DNA of 64,000 nucleotides, from positions 39,594 to 103,593 of the forward strand of contig NZ_CALWJM010000005.1 in assembly GCF_944381005.1 (NCBI RefSeq), given 5' to 3'. This DNA is from an uncultured Butyricicoccus sp. Its GTDB lineage: Bacteria > Bacillota > Clostridia > Oscillospirales > Butyricicoccaceae. Below, in pieces: positions 24,969 to 34,248 of this stretch (positions are counted from its first letter, which is position 1; the number at the start of each line of letters is the position of its first letter). The notes beneath the pieces are model-generated. The model was not told where the DNA came from. It did not search any database and saw nothing but the letters and a program-made list of their open reading frames with translations. The translations under genes were made by a program, and so were the position numbers.

Positions 24969-25003
24969 TTTAAAAATCGCATATAAACACATATAAACAA
25001 AAT

Positions 25004-25038
25004 AAAAAGGCTGGAAAACATGGTTTTCCAGCCTTTTT
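25004..25038. terminator. Bidirectional terminator
   Basis: 15-bp stem, A5-GGCTGGAAAA / TTTTCCAGCC-T5 (25004-25018, 25024-25038), between convergent kbaZ and gdhA. Confidence 0.93.
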
Positions 25039-25056
25039 CTGTCGATTTATTGCAAC

Positions 25057-26511
<1,455 letters not shown>

Positions 26512-26714
26512 TTACATGATAAACCGTGAAAGAAATGAAAAAATCATCGGGCTGAGCGCCGCCGCAATCGGGCAAATTGCATAAAAAAGTTTGTTTTTGC
26601 ATGGAATCCATCATTTTTATCAGATGACCAACACAAAAATGCAGGAAATCTTGAATGACGTTGCATATGCGGATATACTTTGGAGGTTTTGAGAGAAGGG
26701 CAATCTTTATACAT

Positions 26715-26742
26715 GAAAAAAGAGAGCCGTGTACAGGCTCTC
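26715..26742 (-). terminator. Terminator of the DUF1836 gene
   Basis: Stem GAGAGCC/GGCTCTC (26722-26728, 26736-26742) followed on the minus strand by a U-tract at 26715-26721. Confidence 0.8.
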
Positions 26743-26751
26743 ATGTAAGGG

Positions 26752-27279
26752 TTATGGATTGGAGGATTGCGCGCGCTGGTCAATGACATGTTGGCACAAG
26801 CGCTGCATATAGGTAGCGGCGGCCGAAAGCGCCAAACAAAAAGTCAATACTTGGTTTGGGTCGGTCAAATCAATAGATTCATAATCCGCCAGTTCACTGG
26901 GAATCATTTCGCGTAAGCGGTCTTTCATGTCAAGAAACCGGTTGAAGCAGGATTCAAAATCGACATCGGTGCGGCCGACCAGTGCTTTGACATCGGACAG
27001 CGACAGCACCTGTTTGAGCTGATAAATACAAAGCATTTGTATGATGTGCTGTCTGGTATATTTTTTGCCCTTGACCGGTAAGAGCAGTTTTTCTTTGGAA
27101 TAATTGTTAATCATGGTTTTGGTCAGCAGTTTATCCTGTGGATGGCGCTTGTTTTGCGCCAATCCTTCATTAAACAGGGTCAAAACCTGGTCCATATAAA
27201 GGTCGAGCGCGGGCACTTGGTCGGGTGAAATGTCTCGGTCGTGCATCACCGCGTCGATGAGTTCGGGCAGCGTATCCAT
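26752..27279 (-). CDS. DUF1836 protein (MerR-like N-terminal helices)
   Basis: 175 residues. A MerR-like region with LTKTMINNYSKEKLLLPVKGKKYTR (about 52-76) is followed by helices (QHIIQMLCIYQLKQVLSLSDVKAL). This is the DUF1836 family, found widely in Firmicutes and annotated only as putative DNA-binding. AAAGGGGGA precedes the ATG at 27279. Function and targets are unknown. Confidence 0.82.
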   Translation of the reverse strand: MDTLPELIDAVMHDRDISPDQVPALDLYMDQVLTLFNEGLAQNKRHPQDKLLTKTMINNYSKEKLLLPVKGKKYTRQHIIQMLCIYQLKQVLSLSDVKALVGRTDVDFESCFNRFLDMKDRLREMIPSELADYESIDLTDPNQVLTFCLALSAAATYMQRLCQHVIDQRAQSSNP

Positions 27280-27343
27280 GAACGTCCCCCTTTCTGTGAT
27301 GTTTTCATTGTAACCCAGCCGACAAAAAGTTGCAAGAGGGTCG

Positions 27344-27371
27344 TTGCAATTCTGATGAAATATGGTATTAT
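27344..27371 (+). promoter_or_regulatory. Promoter of the hemolysin III-type gene
   Basis: TTGCAA (27344-27349), 16-base spacer, TATTAT (27366-27371). Confidence 0.5.
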
Positions 27372-27429
27372 AAGAGATAGAATATAGTTTTTAAAACGAT
27401 GTACTGTGGAATCCTTTGGAGGGAATGCT

Positions 27430-28080
27430 ATGTCTGGTATTTTTCAGAGAGCACGCGAACCGTTTTCCAGTTACTCCCACTTTATGGGAGCGGTTGGTGC
27501 AGCGGTTGGTCTGGTGATTATGTTGGCGCGCGCAGTCAGTCAACGGGCTGCGCCTGCAACCGGCATATCGGTTGCACTATTTTGCCTTTCACTCATCGCG
27601 CTGTACAGCGCAAGCGCGGTCTATCATTATTCCATGCGCGGAGAACAGGTTGTTCGCCTGCTCAAAAAGCTCGACCATAGTATGATTTATGTGCTTATCG
27701 CGGGCAGTTATACGCCGGTCGTGCTGCGCTATATGAAAATGCCCGACGCATGGATATTTCTTGCGGTCATTTGGGGTATTGCGGTGGTTGGCATCGCAAT
27801 CAAGCTCTTGTGGCTGGACGCGCCGCGTTTGCCGGGCACGATTTTGTATTTGGCGATGGGCTGGGCGGTCGTGTTTCGGTTTGATGTGGTGTTAGCCATG
27901 CCAGCACCTGCGATTACGCTTTTAGCAATTGGAGGAATTTCGTACACGATTGGCGGGATTATTTATATTTTGAAACGCCCTAATCTGTCTCATATTGTGG
28001 GATTTCATGAACTGTTTCATCTGTTTGTGCTGGCTGGAAGCGTGGCACATTATTTGATGGTGTTTTTATATGTTTTGTGA
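27430..28080 (+). CDS. Hemolysin III family (PAQR-type) membrane protein
   Basis: 216 residues from the ATG at 27430, 8 bases after TGGAGGG. Seven hydrophobic segments and the family motifs SHFMGAVGAAVGL, SAVYHYS, LDHSMIYVLIAGSYTP and the C-terminal HELFHLFVLAGSVAHY. The His/Asp residues form the presumed zinc site shared with adiponectin receptors. Despite the name, relatives are thought to be membrane-bound ceramidase-like hydrolases or membrane homeostasis proteins; the hemolysin label is historical. Confidence 0.92.
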   Translation: MSGIFQRAREPFSSYSHFMGAVGAAVGLVIMLARAVSQRAAPATGISVALFCLSLIALYSASAVYHYSMRGEQVVRLLKKLDHSMIYVLIAGSYTPVVLRYMKMPDAWIFLAVIWGIAVVGIAIKLLWLDAPRLPGTILYLAMGWAVVFRFDVVLAMPAPAITLLAIGGISYTIGGIIYILKRPNLSHIVGFHELFHLFVLAGSVAHYLMVFLYVL

Positions 28081-28090
28081 GCGTAAGCGA

Positions 28091-28124
28091 CTGCCCTGCC
28101 ATAGATTTGGCAGGGCAGTTCTTT
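28091..28124 (+). terminator. Terminator of the hemolysin III-type gene
   Basis: 11-bp stem CTGCCCTGCCA/TGGCAGGGCAG (28091-28101, 28108-28118) followed by TTCTTTT. Confidence 0.85.
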
Positions 28125-28138
28125 TGACGCATTGGCGG

Positions 28139-28951
28139 TCAGGATTTGCGGTATAGATGGATTTGAAAATCAATGGGAGTGGTCAGGCTGGCGCAGTTTA
28201 ACAGCCGGTCGGCGGCTTGCTTGGGCGTTTTCCAAGCGTATGGTGTCATTTGATAGAGTGCGGCAATATCCTGTGCATCGGTTAGGGTGATGGTGTCTTG
28301 CACACAAATTTCCCGCTCGAACGTAAAGCCCGAAAGGGTGCGGATTTCGGTGGGGTTTTCATAAGGCTGCGCATATAAAATTTGCTTCATGCCCCATAGA
28401 TGGCGCGCGCCCGGTGTGACGGTCAACAACCTGCCACCCGGTCGCAAGATGCGTGCAAACTCCTCGGCGCACATAGGGGCGAACAAGTGTACAACCAAAT
28501 CGACCGACTGTGCGGCAAGGGGTAAGTCAAACAGGCTGGCAATGGCGAGTGCGGCGCGGGGGCAGGTGCGTCCAGCGTGCCGCAAAGCATAGCGGGACAG
28601 GTCAATACCGGCAAATTGAGCGTGGGGGAGGGCTTCCAGCATGGCTTTGGTATACCAGCCTTCGCCACAGCCTGCATCTAATACGGTGTCAGGGTTCAGG
28701 TCATGTACCAGCGCGGCAACCTGACGGCGCAACGGCTCATACCAGCCACCCTCTAAAAATCGGGTGCGCGCCTGACACATGGCGGCGCTGTCGCCGGGGT
28801 CGGCACTGCCGCGCCGGTGTTGGCGTAAGAGATGAATGTAGCCGCCGCGTGCGGCGCGGTCATAGGTGTGACCGCTTGGGCACTGTGCCGTTTTTTCCAG
28901 AAAAGTAAGAGGCTTGCCGCAGACCGGGCAGCACAGTAAACTTGGTTTCAT
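28139..28951 (-). CDS. RlmA-type 23S rRNA (guanine-N1) methyltransferase
   Basis: 270 residues. The N-terminal zinc finger has CPVCGKPL and CPSGHTYD (residues about 8-28). A class I SAM-dependent fold follows with VLDAGCGEGWYTKAM (motif I), GIDLSRYAL and RILRPGGRLLTVTPGARHLWGMKQILY. RlmA methylates G745 or G748 in domain II of 23S rRNA; which of the two is not visible here. It overlaps the upstream phosphoglycerate mutase gene by four bases (ATGA), so the two are coupled. Confidence 0.9.
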   Translation of the reverse strand: MKPSLLCCPVCGKPLTFLEKTAQCPSGHTYDRAARGGYIHLLRQHRRGSADPGDSAAMCQARTRFLEGGWYEPLRRQVAALVHDLNPDTVLDAGCGEGWYTKAMLEALPHAQFAGIDLSRYALRHAGRTCPRAALAIASLFDLPLAAQSVDLVVHLFAPMCAEEFARILRPGGRLLTVTPGARHLWGMKQILYAQPYENPTEIRTLSGFTFEREICVQDTITLTDAQDIAALYQMTPYAWKTPKQAADRLLNCASLTTPIDFQIHLYRKS

Positions 28952-30129
28952 GGGGTGAGCTTCCTTTCCAGTAACAGATTGAGCAATTGGGCGCCGGGCA
29001 AGACCGGACAGGCGGCAACATGCGATTCGTCATAACAATAATTTGTCTGCGCTGTGCAGCGACTGTCATAGAGCAGCCAGGGAACCGGGTCAGCCGTGTG
29101 GCGGCGCAGGCTCAGCGGGGTGGGATGGTCGGACAGGACAAGCAAACGATAATCGGTTTTGCTCTCATCCAGCCAACCGGTGAGCGGTGCAAGCAAACGT
29201 TGGTCAAAATATTCAATGGAAGCGACTTTATGTGGTAGGTTTCCACTGTGTCCGGCCTCGTCGGGTGCTTCGACGTGCAGTAGGACAAAATCTAAACCGC
29301 CGCGCGTTAGCGCATCAAATGCGGCAAAGGCTTTGCCTTCCCAGTTGGTGGATAAGGAGCCATTTGCACCCGGTACTTCCAGCCAATGCAGCCCAGTGGC
29401 GCGTGCAATGCCCTGTATGAGTGCGACACCGCCGACAGCACCGCCGGATAGACCGGTCAGGGTGGTAAAATTGGGTAGATTGGGCAAACGACCGCCGCCC
29501 CAGAACCAAACACCGTTGACCGGTGGCAAGCCTTGTGCCCGCCGCGCTTGGTTGACCGGGTGAGCGGTCAGGATATCGCGAGCAGCAAAGAACAGTCGTT
29601 GTAAGTCGGCATCGTTGGGCAGGTGCTGACGCAGCGAAGTGCCTAGGAGGATATCAGGTGCTGTGCCGCCCGGATGGTCAAAGCCGCGCCGCACGAGCAA
29701 TGCGCGGTAGGTGCGCCCCGCGTGGAAGGTGTGTCGAGCATCGCCCAGTTCTTGTTGCAAGGTCAGCAAGAGTGCGTCGGATTCGACTTGGGTCACGCCA
29801 CTTCCATCATGGGCAATCAGCCGGTCACCGTCCAGCGAGACCAGATTGCAGCGCAGGGCAGAAGTGTCCGCATCCAGCGGTATGCCGAGGGCGTGCGCTT
29901 CGAGCGCCGCGCGTCCACCGTGACAGGCGGACGCAGGTGCACCGAGCAGCGTCAAAAGGGCGGTCTGACTGCCTGCCGGACAGCCCACAGGGATGAAATT
30001 AGCGCGCCCAACCTGGCCGTGTGCAGCTAGCCGGTTGAGACAAGGGGTATGTGCGTATTGAAGCGGAGTCTGGCCGCACAAAATGGACTGGTCGGCGCAG
30101 CCGTCCGCGATGGCAATGAGATATTTCAA
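28948..30129 (-). CDS. Cofactor-independent phosphoglycerate mutase, archaeal-type (ApgM)
   Basis: 393 residues if the start is the TTG at 30129, which puts AGGTGA 5 bases upstream and makes the protein begin MKYLIAIADG as in the family. A GTG at 30138 is the alternative but overlaps the ribosome site. It is an alkaline-phosphatase superfamily enzyme that interconverts 3- and 2-phosphoglycerate. IADGCAD carries the first metal aspartate, PAGSQTALLTLLG has the phospho-serine, EAPDEAGHSG and LSDHPTPLSLRRHT the remaining metal ligands. The usual GSDVAN motif reads GSQTAL here, with the serine kept. Confidence 0.87.
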   Translation of the reverse strand: MKYLIAIADGCADQSILCGQTPLQYAHTPCLNRLAAHGQVGRANFIPVGCPAGSQTALLTLLGAPASACHGGRAALEAHALGIPLDADTSALRCNLVSLDGDRLIAHDGSGVTQVESDALLLTLQQELGDARHTFHAGRTYRALLVRRGFDHPGGTAPDILLGTSLRQHLPNDADLQRLFFAARDILTAHPVNQARRAQGLPPVNGVWFWGGGRLPNLPNFTTLTGLSGGAVGGVALIQGIARATGLHWLEVPGANGSLSTNWEGKAFAAFDALTRGGLDFVLLHVEAPDEAGHSGNLPHKVASIEYFDQRLLAPLTGWLDESKTDYRLLVLSDHPTPLSLRRHTADPVPWLLYDSRCTAQTNYCYDESHVAACPVLPGAQLLNLLLERKLTP

Positions 30130-30219
30130 AAAAGTCACCTGCTTTTCTTATGAGGAAGTAAATCGTTTTGCAATGGGACAAAAGTACAAAAATGGAACAT
30201 ACAGACCGAGGTTACATAC

Positions 30220-30248
30220 TTGACATTCGCATGTAGAAAGATTATGAT
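30220..30248 (+). promoter_or_regulatory. Promoter of the potassium transporter gene
   Basis: Consensus TTGACA (30220-30225), 17-base spacer, TATGAT (30243-30248). The transcript would start near 30255 and have a leader of about 95 nt. Confidence 0.85.
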
Positions 30249-30273
30249 AGGCGTATTAAGATAAAAAAATGTT

Positions 30274-30333
30274 GTTCGGCTGGTTCCACACGCCTGTTCT
30301 ATGGCGGGAACTTTCTTTTTATCCTAGCCGAAC
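30274..30333 (+). promoter_or_regulatory. Structured leader with a terminator-like hairpin inside an outer helix
   Basis: Inner stem: GTTCC/GGAAC (30283-30287, 30307-30311) with CGCC/GGCG (30291-30294, 30303-30306), followed by TTTCTTTTT (30312-30320), so it looks like an intrinsic terminator. Outer helix: GTTCGGCT (30274-30281) with AGCCGAAC (30326-30333), 8 perfect pairs closing the whole element 7 bases before AGGAG. No recognised riboswitch class. Confidence 0.55.
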
Positions 30334-30348
30334 GTAGGAGAGTTGGAC

Positions 30349-31713
30349 ATGTTGGAGAAAATCAAACGCTTTCGCCCCTCGTCCCTGACATCAACCCAGA
30401 TAATTCTGCTTGGATATGCGGCCATTATTTTAACAGGCGCGTTTCTGCTGGCAACACCGCTTGCTTCGCAGGCGCGTGTGTGGACGAATTTTCCCGATGC
30501 CCTCTTTACCGCGACCTCAGCTACTTGCGTGACTGGGTTGATTGTTGTGCCGACAGCCGGATATTGGTCGTTGTTTGGTCAGCTGATTATTTTGGCACTC
30601 ATTCAAATTGGCGGTATGGGATTTCTGACGATGGCGGTCATGATTTTTGTTGTGGCGGGTCGTCGCATTGGCCTAAGACAGCGATTCACCATGCAGGAAT
30701 CCATTGGCGCACCTGCACTCGGCGGAATTGTCCGGTTGACGCGGTTTATTTTCCGTGGCGTGCTGCTGTTTGAAACGTTGGGTGCATTGCTGCTCGCGAT
30801 TCGCTTTGTTCCCATGTTAGGACTGGCGCGAGGGTTATATTATGCAATCTTCCATTCGGTTTCGGCTTTTTGCAACGCTGGATTTGACCTGATGAGCGTG
30901 GTTGGCGGACAGGGTTCGATTACTTATTTTGTGAATGACCCGTTGGTGAACTTCACGATTATGATGCTGATTATCATTGGCGGACTGGGCTTTTTCGTTT
31001 GGGAGGACTTATACCTGCATCATGGTCGGATCAACCGTTGTCGGTTGCACACCAAGATTGTAATATTGGCTTCGGTTTCGCTGTTGGTTGTGCCATCCCT
31101 GATGATTTTCTTCTTTGACCGTAATGTTGCAGCGTTCGAGGAACTGTCCACCCCAAGCCGTTTGATGGCAGCCTTTTTCCAGTCCACTTCGGCGCGTACG
31201 GCTGGATTTAATACCATTGACCTGATGCACATGACCCACCCAAGCAAGATGACTATGATTATGCTTATGCTAATCGGTGGTTCTTCCGGTTCGACGGCGG
31301 GCGGCATGAAAACCACGACGGTTGCTACACTGTTTTTGTGTATCCGCTCCACCGTGACCCGTGAAAACGAACTGCGTGCATTTGGTCGGCGGTTGGATGA
31401 TAGCTGCCTGCGCAATGCTGTCACCATCTTTTTTAGCTATATTTGCCTGTTTATGGGTGGTGCCTTTTTGCTGACACAGTTTGACAATGTGCCACTTATT
31501 AGCGCCATGTTTGAAACCTCGTCGGCAGTCGCAACGGTTGGACTTTCACTCGGTATTACGCCCGACTTGAGTTTGCCTTCTCAGTTGGTCTTGATTTTCC
31601 TGATGTTCTTTGGCCGTGTTGGTTGTCTGACGATGGTATATGCTTTTGCCGAAACACATCATACAAATGCGGGCTTGTCCCGTCTGCCGTTGGAAAAAAT
31701 CGCCATCGGATAA
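30349..31713 (+). CDS. TrkH/KtrB family potassium uptake protein
   Basis: 454 residues from the ATG at 30349 (TAGGAG upstream). Four pore repeats carry the filter glycines: TSATCVTGL, SAFCNAGFD, SARTAGFN and SSAVATVGLS, the pattern of KtrB/TrkH potassium channels-transporters. These proteins need a cytoplasmic ring (KtrA/TrkA) for gating, and no such gene is next to it. The strong promoter and the terminator-like leader suggest regulated expression. A terminator follows the stop. The distance to gdpP (13 kb) rules out an operon link, though c-di-AMP commonly controls Ktr systems in Firmicutes. Confidence 0.92.
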   Translation: MLEKIKRFRPSSLTSTQIILLGYAAIILTGAFLLATPLASQARVWTNFPDALFTATSATCVTGLIVVPTAGYWSLFGQLIILALIQIGGMGFLTMAVMIFVVAGRRIGLRQRFTMQESIGAPALGGIVRLTRFIFRGVLLFETLGALLLAIRFVPMLGLARGLYYAIFHSVSAFCNAGFDLMSVVGGQGSITYFVNDPLVNFTIMMLIIIGGLGFFVWEDLYLHHGRINRCRLHTKIVILASVSLLVVPSLMIFFFDRNVAAFEELSTPSRLMAAFFQSTSARTAGFNTIDLMHMTHPSKMTMIMLMLIGGSSGSTAGGMKTTTVATLFLCIRSTVTRENELRAFGRRLDDSCLRNAVTIFFSYICLFMGGAFLLTQFDNVPLISAMFETSSAVATVGLSLGITPDLSLPSQLVLIFLMFFGRVGCLTMVYAFAETHHTNAGLSRLPLEKIAIG

Positions 31714-31729
31714 ATTAAAAAATGTTTGC

Positions 31730-31757
31730 AAGCGGCTGCGCGAGCAGCCGCTTTTTT
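31730..31757 (+). terminator. Terminator of the potassium transporter gene
   Basis: Stem AGCGGCTGC/GCAGCCGCT (31731-31739, 31744-31752), loop GCGA, T6. Its tail touches the end of the opposite-strand lacI-type gene. Confidence 0.88.
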
Positions 31758-32775
31758 ATATCATTTCGGGCGTGATGACCGTTGTGGATACATACTTGAC
31801 CGAAGTGCGCGGCTGTCGGTCGTGCATCAGAAAGTCGTAAAGCATCATAATGGCTTCATAGACCTGTGCCGAAAACTCCTGTTCCAGCACGAAATCCAAA
31901 CGGCCGGTACGCAGCATTTTGCGGTTGAATGGGGTCAGGTCGTTTGCGATGACATGGATGGGATGGCGGGCACGCGCCTGTGAAAGACCATCTATACAGC
32001 CGAGTACACTTTCAGTGCTCATGTAAATGCCGGACAGTTCAGGATGATTGCGCACATGACGGTTGACCGTATCACAGGTCAGGTCATACCGCTCATAACA
32101 TTCGATGATTTCAAAGCGGTCGGGGGAATAGCCCAGTTCGTGCAGGCGGCTGCAAAAACCGTCCACGCGGCGACGATGAAATTCCATATTGCCGGTGATG
32201 ATGAGCAGTTTTCCCTGTCCGTTGATGGCAAGGTGCATCAGCCCGGCTGCAATGCGCCCACACTGAATCTGGTTTTGCCCGACGAAACACAGGCGGGAAG
32301 ATTGCGGGATATCGGAATTGTAGGTTGTGACTGCGACACCGCTTTGGGTAATGCGTGCGACTTCGGCCTGCAAAACCAGATTATCGGGCGCATTAAGAAC
32401 CAAACCGCGTACATTTTGTGCCAGCAGCGATTCACAGCATTTGATGTACTCTTCATTGGAGCGGCTGCGTAGTTCTTCGACGACAAGGCGGATTTCATGT
32501 GTACCCAATAGGCGGGCGGCTTGGCTGATACCGCGTCGGGTCTGTTCGGTGAAGTAAGAAACCTCCCACTGAGGGACGACGACACCGATGCGAATGGCGG
32601 TTGTGTCGCTGTCTGCGGGAATCGTGCGGTAGCCCAGCTCCCGCGCAATGCGCTGCACGCGGGCGCGCACGACCGGATTGACATGGGCGCGATTGTTGAT
32701 AACACGGTCAACCGTGCCGCGTGAGACACCGGCTGCCGCCGCGATAGAACGAATGGTAGGCTTATTGGAACTCAT
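31756..32775 (-). CDS. LacI-family transcriptional regulator
   Basis: 339 residues from the ATG at 32775 (GAGGTC upstream). The N-terminal LacI helix-turn-helix is IRSIAAAAGVSRGTVDRVINNRAHVNPVVRAR (about 8-40). A periplasmic-binding-like sugar domain follows (IRIGVVVPQWEVSYFTEQTRRGI). It is divergent from the Gfo/Idh dehydrogenase gene and probably represses it; the palindrome over that gene's -35 box is a candidate operator. The effector is unknown. Confidence 0.9.
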   Translation of the reverse strand: MSSNKPTIRSIAAAAGVSRGTVDRVINNRAHVNPVVRARVQRIARELGYRTIPADSDTTAIRIGVVVPQWEVSYFTEQTRRGISQAARLLGTHEIRLVVEELRSRSNEEYIKCCESLLAQNVRGLVLNAPDNLVLQAEVARITQSGVAVTTYNSDIPQSSRLCFVGQNQIQCGRIAAGLMHLAINGQGKLLIITGNMEFHRRRVDGFCSRLHELGYSPDRFEIIECYERYDLTCDTVNRHVRNHPELSGIYMSTESVLGCIDGLSQARARHPIHVIANDLTPFNRKMLRTGRLDFVLEQEFSAQVYEAIMMLYDFLMHDRQPRTSVKYVSTTVITPEMI

Positions 32776-32838
32776 AACAGCAGACCTCAAAATAATCGGA
32801 GATTCAAAACAGAATGGGCGTGGACGTTTTTTGTTTTC

Positions 32839-32867
32839 AGTATAGCATAAAAACCGCTTTGTCACAA
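32839..32867 (-). promoter_or_regulatory. Promoter of the LacI-family gene
   Basis: Minus strand TTGTGA (32862-32867), 17-base spacer, TATACT (32839-32844). Confidence 0.7.
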
Positions 32868-32963
32868 GGCACAGAAAAAAGACCGTCCGGCAAGGGGTTC
32901 TGTTGTCGCTTCGGACAAAAGAAACGGGGTGGAACGGGCAAGTTTCACGAAGATGCGAACAGC

Positions 32964-32994
32964 CGTTGACAACGTTTTTTTTGTGCGTTAAAAT
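32964..32994 (+). promoter_or_regulatory. Promoter with overlapping palindrome, Gfo/Idh gene
   Basis: TTGACA (32966-32971), 17-base spacer, TAAAAT (32989-32994). The -35 box lies inside the perfect palindrome CGTTG-A-CAACG (32964-32974), a likely operator. Confidence 0.7.
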
Positions 32995-33080
32995 AGACAC
33001 AAAGAGGGTTAAAACGCGGTTTGAAACCGATAAATGTACATTGTTTATGGTAAGTTTGTGATACGGGAGGTACACAGAAA

Positions 33081-34097
33081 ATGAAAAAAATCAAGGTTGG
33101 TATCGCTGGACTGGGACGTCTGGGCAAGGTACATGCAAACAACATCGCCTATAAAATTCCAAATGCCGAATTGACGGCGGCTTGCTCCATCGTTCCGGCT
33201 GAATTGGAGTATGCAAAGGCAAATCTGGGCGTGACCGATGTTTACACCGACTTCCGCGAGATGCTCCAAAAGGCTGACATTGATGCAGTAGCCATTGTCA
33301 CCACTTCTTCCGAACACTGCTGGCAGATTGAGGCCGCACTCGATGCTGGTAAGCATGTCTTTTCGGATAAGCCGCTGGGCGTGGACGTGGAACAGTGCAA
33401 GATTGCTGAAAAGGCAGTTGAGCGCCATCCCGACCTGACTTTTATGCTGGGCTTTATGCGCCGTTATGACAAGTCTTACGCTTATGCCAAGAAAAAGATT
33501 GAGGAAGGCGCTATCGGTACGCCTTACATGGTAAAAGCAACCGGTATTGACCCGGAAGCGCATGTGGACGGTGCGATTAAATTCGCAGCCACTTCGGGCG
33601 GCATTTTCCTTGATATGGCAATCCATGATATTGACCTGATGCGTTGGTTCTTGGGATGCGAAGCAACCGAAGTTTATGCGCAGGGCTGCACCTTCAAACA
33701 TCCGGAATTCCAGAAGGTAGGCGATGATGAAACCGCTGTCGCTTGTTATAAGTTCGAGAATGGTGCACTGGGTTTTGTACATGTTGGACGTACTGCACCG
33801 CATGGCTACCATGTAGAAACCGAAATCATCGGCACCGAAGGTAGCATCCGCATTTCGGCTGTGCCCGAAAAGAATCAGGCCATGATTTATAACGCAAACG
33901 GTGCAGTGACCGAATGTGTTGGTTCGTTCCCGGAGCGCTTTGACGAGGCGTATCTGCTTGAGATGCAGGAGTTTATTGACTGCGTATGCGAGGGCAAGCA
34001 GCCGGGCGTCAATGTGTACGACGGCACCAAGTCCACCGCAATCGGTTATGCAACGACCGAAGCGTGGAAAACCGGAAAAATCGTTAAGATTGGCTAA
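33081..34097 (+). CDS. Gfo/Idh/MocA-family oxidoreductase (inositol 2-dehydrogenase-like)
   Basis: 338 residues. Rossmann motif GLGRLGKVHA at about 10-19, the DKPLG motif (the EKP loop with Asp in place of Glu), and the catalytic Lys plus DMAIHDIDLMRWFLG with the active-site Asp and His. The overall sequence is closest in feel to IolG (myo-inositol 2-dehydrogenase, NAD), but relatives oxidise many sugars. No other iol genes are nearby, so the substrate is open. AGGTACACAG precedes the start. Probably under control of the divergent LacI-type protein. Confidence 0.88.
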   Translation: MKKIKVGIAGLGRLGKVHANNIAYKIPNAELTAACSIVPAELEYAKANLGVTDVYTDFREMLQKADIDAVAIVTTSSEHCWQIEAALDAGKHVFSDKPLGVDVEQCKIAEKAVERHPDLTFMLGFMRRYDKSYAYAKKKIEEGAIGTPYMVKATGIDPEAHVDGAIKFAATSGGIFLDMAIHDIDLMRWFLGCEATEVYAQGCTFKHPEFQKVGDDETAVACYKFENGALGFVHVGRTAPHGYHVETEIIGTEGSIRISAVPEKNQAMIYNANGAVTECVGSFPERFDEAYLLEMQEFIDCVCEGKQPGVNVYDGTKSTAIGYATTEAWKTGKIVKIG

Positions 34098-34156
34098 TCG
34101 AATCCCTATTGCTTGCGCTGTGCGCGCAAGTTGTATTCTATAATCTCTCTTCTGAA

Positions 34157-34187
34157 AAAGCCGGCTGGAAGTTCCAGCCGGCTTTGC
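34157..34187 (+). terminator. Hairpin terminator after the Gfo/Idh gene
   Basis: 14-bp arms AAAGCCGGCTGGAA/TTCCAGCCGGCTTT (34157-34170, 34172-34185) with a minimal centre. The U-run is short. Confidence 0.65.
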
Positions 34188-34248
34188 ATTTGTGGGCGAA
34201 ATATGGTATGCTGAATGCAATATCAATCGCAAAACAGGAGGATGTGCG

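Noticed and set aside
30255..30348. ydaO-type c-di-AMP riboswitch before the potassium transporter
   Set aside because: The leader is too short and lacks the conserved ydaO core; reported instead as an unclassified attenuator-like leader.
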